Shown here: one piece after another, positions 58,337 to 64,000 of the stretch
Numbering within the stretch: position 1 is the first letter of the stretch
Layout: each line of letters starts with the position of its first letter
Assembly (NCBI RefSeq): GCF_014269035.2
Contig: NZ_JABWRP020000017.1
Coordinates: 62,001-126,000, forward strand
From: Pseudomonas vlassakiae
GTDB lineage: Bacteria; Pseudomonadota; Gammaproteobacteria; Pseudomonadales; Pseudomonadaceae
Direction: 5' to 3'
DNA length: 64,000 nucleotides
Program-made: the position numbers and the translations under genes
Notes under the pieces: model-generated
Told to the model about the DNA's origin: nothing
What the model saw: the letters and a program-made list of their open reading frames with translations, nothing else
The model's database searches: none

Positions 58337-60280
58337 TCACTTGCCGGCAGCGATGCCTTGCTCTTCGGGTTTCCAGGCCAGCAGGCCCTGGCTGAAGCCG
58401 TAGGCCGCACTCTGGTAATAGGCGATTGCCCGGCGGATCAGCGGGTTGTCGCTGGCAACCGTGGTTTCCCGGCTCTTGCCAAGCGCGTCTTCATGCACAC
58501 GCATGCCGCCACGCGGGCTGAGAATGGCCAGGTCGTTGCCGTCGAACAGCCCCAGGTGCTGGTAGTTGCCGATCAGCACCCGTGGTGGCAGGTCATCTTG
58601 CTTGAGCAGGTCGCGGCCGAAGAAGGTCGAGGTGTAGTCGAAGTTAAGCAGGCCCAGCAGGGTCGGGGCCAGGTCGATCTGGCTGGCCAGCTTGCTGTCT
58701 TCGCGGGGCTCGATCATTTTTGGCGCATAGATCCACAGCGGGATCTGGTAGTTGTTCACCGGCAGGTCCTCGACCCCGGCACTGCCGGCCGTGTGGTCGG
58801 CGACAAACACGAACAAGGTGTTGTCGAACCATGGCTTGCCCTTGGCTTCCTTGAGGAACTGAGCGATGGCATGGTCGGTGTACTTCACCGCGCCTTCGCG
58901 GCCGTCGCCTGACGGAATGTCGATGCGGCCGTCCGGGTAGGTGTAGGGGCGGTGGTTCGAAGTGGTCATCAGCTGCAGGAAGAACGGCTTCTGCCGGGCG
59001 TAATCGGCATCGGCCAGCTTGAGGGTCTGCCGGTACAGGTCCTCGTCGGCCATGCCCCAGGCATTCTTGAAACTGATTTCGCTTTCATCGACGCTGCTCT
59101 GGTCGACGATGCGGTAGCCGTTGCCGCTGAAAAACGCATTCATGTTGTCGAAGTAGCCGCGCCCGCCGTAGACGAATACTGCGTCATAGCCTTTGGCGGT
59201 CAGTTGCTGGCCAAGACTGGCGTAGCCGCTTTCGCGGCCGATGCGCTTGACGATCGAGCGGCCCGGGGTAGGCGGGATCGACAGGGTGATGGCTTCCAGG
59301 CCGCGGTCGGTACGGGTGCCAGTTGCATAGAAATTGTTGAAGTACAGGCTCTCGCGGCGCAGGGCATCGAGGTTCGGCGTGAGGTTGCGTGCATCACCGT
59401 TGCTGCCCATGTACTTGGCGCTGAAGCTTTCGATGGTCACCAGGATGATGTTGGGCGTGCGCTGCTCACCGTTGGCAGTGATGTGGCGGCGGATGTCCTG
59501 GGGTTCCTGGCCCTGGAACTGTGCATGGGGTTCGGCCAGCTCCTGGTGCATCTGCGCGCCGACTTCGCCGGCACCGAGGCTGACGTAGAACTGGGTGTAG
59601 TCCAGTTCGTTGTTACGGAAGGCGGCGAAGAACTGGTACGGGCCGTTGCTGGCCAGCTCGCGCTGATAGGCATTGCCGCCCTGGCCGCGTGGGAACTGCT
59701 GGTCGATCACCACGATGTTCAGGCCGACCAGTACGGCCAGCACAGCCAGCCCGGACATGCGCTGGCGCGAGGTGGCGGCGGGGCCGGCGAGGGCTTGGGC
59801 CAATGGCTTGCGCAACACCAGGGCAAGCAGGACCGCAGCCACCGCGATGCCGCTGAGCAATGCGGGCAGTGGGTAGGACTCGCGGATGTTGTCCAGCACT
59901 TCCTTGGAATAGACCAGGTAGTCGACAGCGATGAAGTTGAAGCGTACGCCGAATTCGTCCCAGAACAGCCACTCGGCCACGGCAACGAACAGCATCACGA
60001 ACAGGCTGACCGCCAGCAAGCCGCCAAGCAGCCAATGGTGGGCACGTGAGCGCCACAATCTGTTTGGGCACAGCGCCAGGTACAGGCCCAGCGGCAATGC
60101 TGTGTAGATGAGGAAGCTCAGGTCGTAGATCGCCCCTTCAAAGAAGATCGAAAAATAGTTGCCGCTGAACTCATTCATATGAGTGAACAGCAATAACAAG
60201 CGTGTCAGCAGGAAGATGCCGAACCAGGTTGAGCAAAGCAACAGCAGATAGCGCCAGGGCGCAGGTAGGGGAGTACGCAT
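58337..60280 (-). CDS. LTA-synthase-like membrane sulfatase/phosphoglycerol transferase
   Basis: A 647-residue protein. Five N-terminal membrane helices (about 1-185) precede a periplasmic alkaline-phosphatase-type domain: LVTIESFSAKYMGSNGD with the metal-binding Glu, the nucleophile region FYATGTRTDRGLEA, and FVADHTAGSAG. In Gram-negatives such proteins transfer phosphoglycerol or phosphoethanolamine to periplasmic glucans or lipids. Exact substrate unknown. An inverted repeat lies at its start. Confidence 0.88.
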   Translation of the reverse strand: MRTPLPAPWRYLLLLCSTWFGIFLLTRLLLLFTHMNEFSGNYFSIFFEGAIYDLSFLIYTALPLGLYLALCPNRLWRSRAHHWLLGGLLAVSLFVMLFVAVAEWLFWDEFGVRFNFIAVDYLVYSKEVLDNIRESYPLPALLSGIAVAAVLLALVLRKPLAQALAGPAATSRQRMSGLAVLAVLVGLNIVVIDQQFPRGQGGNAYQRELASNGPYQFFAAFRNNELDYTQFYVSLGAGEVGAQMHQELAEPHAQFQGQEPQDIRRHITANGEQRTPNIILVTIESFSAKYMGSNGDARNLTPNLDALRRESLYFNNFYATGTRTDRGLEAITLSIPPTPGRSIVKRIGRESGYASLGQQLTAKGYDAVFVYGGRGYFDNMNAFFSGNGYRIVDQSSVDESEISFKNAWGMADEDLYRQTLKLADADYARQKPFFLQLMTTSNHRPYTYPDGRIDIPSGDGREGAVKYTDHAIAQFLKEAKGKPWFDNTLFVFVADHTAGSAGVEDLPVNNYQIPLWIYAPKMIEPREDSKLASQIDLAPTLLGLLNFDYTSTFFGRDLLKQDDLPPRVLIGNYQHLGLFDGNDLAILSPRGGMRVHEDALGKSRETTVASDNPLIRRAIAYYQSAAYGFSQGLLAWKPEEQGIAAGK

Positions 60281-60323
60281 CTAGTTGGCCTGTTTTCTTT
60301 CTTGGGTGTGCGAGGCCAACTAG
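60281..60323. promoter_or_regulatory. 10-bp inverted repeat upstream of the sulfatase gene
   Basis: CTAGTTGGCC and GGCCAACTAG are perfect arms 23 bases apart, immediately before the sulfatase ATG. They lie in the 150-base gap to the divergent small membrane protein gene. Could be an operator for both genes, or an RNA hairpin in the sulfatase leader. Confidence 0.45.
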
Positions 60324-60430
60324 TTTAGTAGAAAAATTGCAAAAATATTGTCAAAAATTCCCCGTGCAGGCGAAGGCGATGGCTTTATAGTCGTAACTTG
60401 CGATTTCAGAGTTGGTGGGAAGGAAATCAC

Positions 60431-60742
60431 ATGTTCGGTGTGCTGACTTACGACGCCTATCACCTGGCCCTGTACCTGCTCACAGCGCTTGCCTGGGGGG
60501 GGCTGGGGCTTGGCCTCGTGCTGCGCGGCGCGGACGTTCAGGGGCTCTGGAAGTGTTGCGCGATGCTCGGATTGGTCTTGGCGATCAAGTCGATAGTGCT
60601 GGTACTGGATATCTCCAGGGTCATACCGCACCACCACGTGGAGTTGGTATTGCTGGTATTTGGAATCGTGCTGCCGGTGGGAATTTTTCTGACCTGTAAG
60701 GCAATTTCTATTTTAAGTAAGACAGTGCTGAAAAGATTGTAA
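60431..60742 (+). CDS. Small membrane protein of unknown function
   Basis: A 103-residue protein with three hydrophobic helices (about 10-32, 42-60, 68-92) and a basic C-terminus. The ATG follows AAGGAAA. It is divergent from the sulfatase-like gene and might serve with it in envelope modification, but nothing in its sequence identifies a function. Confidence 0.7.
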   Translation: MFGVLTYDAYHLALYLLTALAWGGLGLGLVLRGADVQGLWKCCAMLGLVLAIKSIVLVLDISRVIPHHHVELVLLVFGIVLPVGIFLTCKAISILSKTVLKRL

Positions 60743-60808
60743 GTTAAAGCTTACAAATCAGGAATATGACGGCGCCGCCAGGTAACGGCGCGGTCACGTT
60801 TCAGCCGA

Positions 60809-61591
60809 TCAGAAGTGCACTTTCACCAGGAAACTCATGGTGTTCTGGTCGGTGGTGAAGCCATCACTGTCCTTGATGCCGTACTTGTCTTTCCAGTAAT
60901 CGTATTCGACACCGACATACAGCTGCTTCTCGCCCAGGTGCAGGGCCTTGCCCAGGTCGTACTTGATCTGCGGGTTGAAGTGCAGGTTGGCGTGATAAGT
61001 ACCGTGACGGTTCTCGTCGTTGTCGACGACCCAGTCCATGAAACCGTCGATCAGCACATCGGAGTCACCGACCGGAATGGTGTAGGACCAGACCGGAGTG
61101 ATCTGCCAGACATTGTTACCCGCGCGGCTGCCTTCAGGCATGCGGTTGTAGAAGTTGAGCTGGAAATAGTCGAAGCCCGGAATGTTCAGGTCGAAGCCCG
61201 GGCCGATCAGGTACGACTCGACGTCACCCTCACCAAACTCGTAGGTCGCGGCCAGCAGCACGTCCTTGACCGGGCCGAACTCAAGCTTCTGGTCGAAAAT
61301 CTTGCCAAACGACAGGCGCGGGCTGAATTCGCCGTAGTAGCTGTTGGGGCCGTTGTTGGCGTCCTTCTTGCCCTGGTAGAAAATCTTGTCGACGAAGAAG
61401 AAGTTGTCGCCGTACTTCCAGCCATCGGCATGCTCGAAGGTGAAGGTTTGCTGGATCTCTGGGTTGACCTTGAAGTTCTTGCCCCACAGGTAGGTCAGGC
61501 TGTTGTTCTGCCACTGCAGCAGGTCGCCGGCGAAGGTGGTGCCGCAGGCCAGCAGGCCGCCCGCGAGAATCAGGCTGTTGATGGTACGCAT
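60809..61591 (-). CDS. Tsx/OmpK-like nucleoside-specific outer-membrane channel (copy 1)
   Basis: A 260-residue outer-membrane beta-barrel. The signal peptide covers about 1-21 (ending FAG). Tsx-like barrel segments include WQNNSLTYLWGKNFKVNP and the C-terminal strand ending in Phe (SFLVKVHF), needed for Bam assembly. It is closely related to the next gene upstream (copy 2). A sigma-54 promoter precedes it, which suggests induction under nitrogen limitation for nucleoside uptake. Confidence 0.88.
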   Translation of the reverse strand: MRTINSLILAGGLLACGTTFAGDLLQWQNNSLTYLWGKNFKVNPEIQQTFTFEHADGWKYGDNFFFVDKIFYQGKKDANNGPNSYYGEFSPRLSFGKIFDQKLEFGPVKDVLLAATYEFGEGDVESYLIGPGFDLNIPGFDYFQLNFYNRMPEGSRAGNNVWQITPVWSYTIPVGDSDVLIDGFMDWVVDNDENRHGTYHANLHFNPQIKYDLGKALHLGEKQLYVGVEYDYWKDKYGIKDSDGFTTDQNTMSFLVKVHF

Positions 61592-61685
61592 TGCGAGTGT
61601 CGCTCCCTTGATTGATCTGTTGTCAGCGCTCGTCGGCGCTTTTTTGTCTTTTGAGTCAGCTTTTTTCGATTGGCCACAACTGTTT

Positions 61686-61701
61686 GGCAAGAGCTGCGCC
61701 A
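61686..61701 (-). promoter_or_regulatory. Sigma-54 promoter of Tsx-like copy 1
   Basis: Read on the minus strand, TGGCGCAGCTCTTGCC has GG and GC spaced by 10 bases and matches the TGGCAC-N5-TTGC consensus closely. Transcription would start near 61675, about 85 bases before the gene. An NtrC-type activator is likely in a purine/nitrogen context; no NtrC site was identified. Confidence 0.7.
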
Positions 61702-61804
61702 ACTTTTCGGGGTTAGCTGCTACCTTCCTGCTCGACTCGTTCTGAACGGATGAAAATGGGTATTCCAGGCTGGCAACACGTCGGCCAACCGCCCGAATTC
61801 ATTG

Positions 61805-61843
61805 ACTGAGCGGTCAGTAAACGCCGGCACAATCCATTGTGCC
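61805..61843. promoter_or_regulatory. Two adjacent dyads upstream of Tsx-like copy 1
   Basis: ACTGA-GCGG-TCAGT looks like a TetR-type operator core, and a perfect 8-bp dyad GGCACAAT-CC-ATTGTGCC lies 7 bases further. They sit 100-150 bases upstream of the sigma-54 promoter, the distance typical of enhancer-type activator sites. Confidence 0.4.
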
Positions 61844-61890
61844 GTGATCGAGGGGGCGCGCAGATTACTGGCTTGCGCGCCGCGCCTCAA

Positions 61891-61909
61891 GTGCTCCGTC
61901 CTGGAGCAC
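61891..61909 (-). terminator. Hairpin after Tsx-like copy 2
   Basis: GTGCTCC/GGAGCAC with a GTCCT loop begins 32 bases after the stop of copy 2 in its direction of transcription. No T-run follows, so termination strength is uncertain. Confidence 0.45.
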
Positions 61910-61941
61910 GGTGATTCAAACTTGGGCGTTTGGTCAGATTT

Positions 61942-62727
61942 TCAGAAGTGTACTTTGATCAGCGCGCTGGCGACACTTTGATTACTGTCCAGATTGCCGC
62001 GGCTGTCGATGCCGTACTTGTCTTTCCAGTAGCTGTATTCGAAGCCGACGTAGAGCTGTTTGGCACCGATATTCAGGGCCTTGCCCAGGTCATACTTGAC
62101 CTGCGGGTTGAAGTGCAGGTTGGCATGGTAGGTGCCACGTTTGTTCTGGTCGTTGTCGGTGACCCAGTCCATGTAACCGTCGATCAGAATGTCGGATTTG
62201 CCCACAGGGATGGTGTAGGACCAGCCGGGGGTAATCTGCCAGACGTTGTCACCGGGGCGGCTGCCTTCGGTGTTGCGCACATAGAAATTCAGGGTGAAGT
62301 AGTTGAAGCCGGGAATGTCCAGGTCGAAGCCGGGGCCGATCAGGTAGGCCTCGTTGTCGCCTTCGCCGCGTTCGTAGGTCATGGCCAGCAGCACGTCCTT
62401 GACCGGGCCGAAGGCGAGCTTCTGGTCGAAGATCTTGCCGAACGACAGGCGCGGGCTGAACTCACCGTAGTAGGTGGTCACGCCTTTGCCGGGGTCGGGT
62501 TTGCCGTTGTAGAAGATCTTGTCGACGAACATGAACGTGTCGCCGTACTTCCATTTGTTGGCATGCTCGAAGGTGACGGTCTGCTGGATGCTCGGGTTGA
62601 CCTTGAAATCCTTGCCATACAGGTAGGTCAGGCTTTCGCCGTGCCACAGCAGCCAATCGCCTGCATGGGCGGGGAGGGTGGCCAGCAGGCTGCTGCCCAG
62701 CAGCAGGCTTGATGCGATGCGCTTCAT
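61942..62727 (-). CDS. Tsx/OmpK-like nucleoside-specific outer-membrane channel (copy 2)
   Basis: A 261-residue paralogue of copy 1, with a signal peptide (about 1-22, ending AHA) and near-identical barrel segments (DWLLWHGESLTYLYGKDFKVNP, LSFGKIFDQKLAFGPVKDVL) and terminal Phe. It lies directly downstream of the xanthine/uracil permease on the same strand, so it may supply the outer-membrane step for the same substrates. A CA motif stands in its leader. Confidence 0.88.
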   Translation of the reverse strand: MKRIASSLLLGSSLLATLPAHAGDWLLWHGESLTYLYGKDFKVNPSIQQTVTFEHANKWKYGDTFMFVDKIFYNGKPDPGKGVTTYYGEFSPRLSFGKIFDQKLAFGPVKDVLLAMTYERGEGDNEAYLIGPGFDLDIPGFNYFTLNFYVRNTEGSRPGDNVWQITPGWSYTIPVGKSDILIDGYMDWVTDNDQNKRGTYHANLHFNPQVKYDLGKALNIGAKQLYVGFEYSYWKDKYGIDSRGNLDSNQSVASALIKVHF

Positions 62728-62743
62728 GTCGTGATTCCCGGAC

Positions 62744-62751
62744 TTATTGTT
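62744..62751 (-). promoter_or_regulatory. CA motif (Crc/Hfq-type) before Tsx-like copy 2
   Basis: AACAATAA, preceded by AACAAAAA, lies 17-30 bases before the ATG on the transcribed strand and fits the AANAANAA Hfq/Crc target. It suggests catabolite control of the porin (inference). Confidence 0.45.
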
Positions 62752-62839
62752 TTTGTTGGCGGTTTATTCGGCGCGCAGGCGCCCCGAGCGGCCCATTCCG
62801 GCGGGCCGACGGTGAAACGGTTACTACGGAATGTGAGCA

Positions 62840-62862
62840 GGGGCGGCACACTGCGCCGCCCC
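62840..62862 (-). terminator. Hairpin after permease gene
   Basis: A perfect 8-bp GC stem GGGGCGGC/GCCGCCCC with a 7-base loop starts 9 bases after the permease stop. No T-run. Likely end or stabiliser of the permease mRNA, perhaps allowing read-through into the porin gene. Confidence 0.55.
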
Positions 62863-62871
62863 GCTCAGGGC

Positions 62872-64000
62872 TCAATGCTGGTGGCAGGCGTCGTTATGCA
62901 CGGCGCGCTCGGCACCACCCAGGATGTTGAACAGCACGTTGAGCACCAGGGCACTGACCGTGGCCATGGCGATCCCGCTGTGGGTGATGGGTTCCATCCA
63001 CTGCGGCATTTGCGCGAAGAACTCCGGCTTGACCACGGGGATCAGGCCAAAGCCGACGCTCACCGCCACCAGCAGCTGGTTGCGGCGGTCGCCGATGTCG
63101 GCTTCCTGGAGGATCTTGATCCCGGTGGCGGTGACCATGCCGAACATGGCGATGGACGCGCCGCCCAGCACTGCAGGCGGGATCGAGGCGATCAGGAAGG
63201 CCGCCTTGGGCAGCAGGCTGAGCATGATCAGCAGGGCACCGGCCATTACCGTGACGTAACGGCAACGCACGCCAGTCATCTGCACCAGGCCGATGTTCTG
63301 GGCGAACGATGAGTGGGTGAAGGTGTTGAAGAAACCGGCGACGAACGACGCACCGGCATCGCACAACAGGCCGCGGCGCAGCATGCCTGGTGTTACTTCA
63401 CGGTCTGTCACCTTGCCCAGGGCGAGGAACATGCCCGTCGACTCGACGAAGATGATCACCACCACCAGGCACATCGACAGGATCGGCGCCAGGCTGAAGG
63501 TCGGCATGCCGAAGTGCAGTGGCGTCACCACTTGCAGCCACGGCGTGTCGCCCAGGCCCGACAGGTCGACCATGCCGATGGAGCCGGCCAGGATGTAGCC
63601 AAGGCCCATGCCCACCAGCACCGACACGTTGACCCAGAAGCCGCGCATGAAGCGGTTGATCAACAGGATGACTGCCAGCACCAGGCCAGCCACCAGCAGG
63701 TAGATCGGCGAACCGAAGGTGGTGGCGTCCTGGCCACCACCGGCCCAGTTGACCGCTACGGGGAACAGCGACAGGCCAATCGAGGTGATCACCGTACCGG
63801 TGACCAGGGGCGGGAAGAAGCGTACGACCTTGGACATGAACGGCGCGATCAGCATGCCGAAGAACCCGGCAGCGATGGTCGCGCCGAAGATCCCTTGCAG
63901 GCCGACGCCCGGCATGCCGGCCATGGCCACCATGCTGCCGACGGCAGCAAAACTGGCACCCATCATCACCGGCATGCGGATCCCCACCGGGCCGATACCG
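62872..64000 (-). CDS. Xanthine/uracil permease, NCS2 family (N-terminus outside window)
   Basis: The C-terminal 375 or so residues of a nucleobase:cation symporter-2 protein. The frame stays open to the window edge (GIGPVGIRMPVMMGASF, the usual early helix region), so the start is beyond 64000. The NCS2 signature region (TFTHSSFAQNIGLVQMTGVRCR) is present. It imports xanthine, uric acid or uracil, feeding the purine-to-glyoxylate route encoded nearby. Confidence 0.92.
   Translation of the reverse strand, partial: GIGPVGIRMPVMMGASFAAVGSMVAMAGMPGVGLQGIFGATIAAGFFGMLIAPFMSKVVRFFPPLVTGTVITSIGLSLFPVAVNWAGGGQDATTFGSPIYLLVAGLVLAVILLINRFMRGFWVNVSVLVGMGLGYILAGSIGMVDLSGLGDTPWLQVVTPLHFGMPTFSLAPILSMCLVVVIIFVESTGMFLALGKVTDREVTPGMLRRGLLCDAGASFVAGFFNTFTHSSFAQNIGLVQMTGVRCRYVTVMAGALLIMLSLLPKAAFLIASIPPAVLGGASIAMFGMVTATGIKILQEADIGDRRNQLLVAVSVGFGLIPVVKPEFFAQMPQWMEPITHSGIAMATVSALVLNVLFNILGGAERAVHNDACHQH

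Larger units (their letters stand above)
61592..61941. other. Regulatory gap between the two Tsx-like genes
   Basis: 350 bases without a gene. Contains a sigma-54 promoter for copy 1, two dyads (ACTGAGCGGTCAGT at 61805-61818, and a GGCACAAT/ATTGTGCC palindrome at 61826-61843) and the end hairpin of copy 2 (61891-61909). Confidence 0.7.

Overview
The window looks like a chromosome segment from a fluorescent pseudomonad of the Pseudomonas putida group. This is inferred from the uniformly high GC content, the family-typical protein sequences, and REP elements of the P. putida type (GTAGGAGCGG...TTTA.CCGCGA units between genes). It is also inferred from a gene order that matches, from memory, that around the fliK-to-xanthine-permease region of P. 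putida. No tRNA, rRNA, insertion sequence, integrase or CRISPR array was seen.

Region 1 (1-21090, plus strand) is the late part of the flagellar/chemotaxis cluster: fliK (partial), fliLMNOPQR, flhB, flhA, flhF, fleN, fliA, cheY, cheZ, cheA, cheB, motC, motD, a ParC-like ATPase, a ParP-like CheW protein, cheW and a DUF2802 gene, ending at a clear terminator. Sigma-54 promoters with exact GG-N10-GC spacing stand before fliL and flhA. Together the genes build the export gate, C-ring and second stator, place and count the flagellum (FlhF/FleN), switch to late genes (FliA), and run and position the chemosensory array.

Region 2 (21100-25926, minus strand) holds a 904-residue toxin-like protein with a DXD glycosyltransferase domain, a 148-bp dispersed-type palindromic repeat, and a FlhB-C-terminal-like/FliK-like gene pair.

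Region 3 (26058-32967, plus) is a complete ccmABCDEFGHI cytochrome c maturation operon, including a 58-aa ccmD, with mostly ATGA-type overlaps.

Region 4 (32980-49189) is mixed metabolism and transport: a lipoprotein, 2-hydroxyacid dehydrogenase, PhzF, GFA protein, two DMT exporters, FKBP, an AT-richer pair of unknown genes, a histidine phosphatase, a DadA-like oxidase, a hydantoin-racemase-like protein with an NCS1 permease, an Lrp regulator, an rRNA-type methyltransferase, an orphan sulfate-binding protein, an ion channel, an orphan Rhs-core protein and a urea transporter.

Region 5 (49368-64000) is centred on glyoxylate, purine and nucleoside use. It holds gcl-hyi-glxR-ttuD-pyk (glyoxylate to tartronate semialdehyde to glycerate to 2-phosphoglycerate to pyruvate), a divergent GlcG-like protein, a RutR-family regulator, a DUF808 protein, an LTA-synthase-like sulfatase, two Tsx-like nucleoside porins and a truncated xanthine/uracil permease. 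Repeated TTGTATACAA palindromes, RutR-like operators, a sigma-54 promoter before one porin and CA-type Crc/Hfq motifs suggest nitrogen and carbon control of this set.
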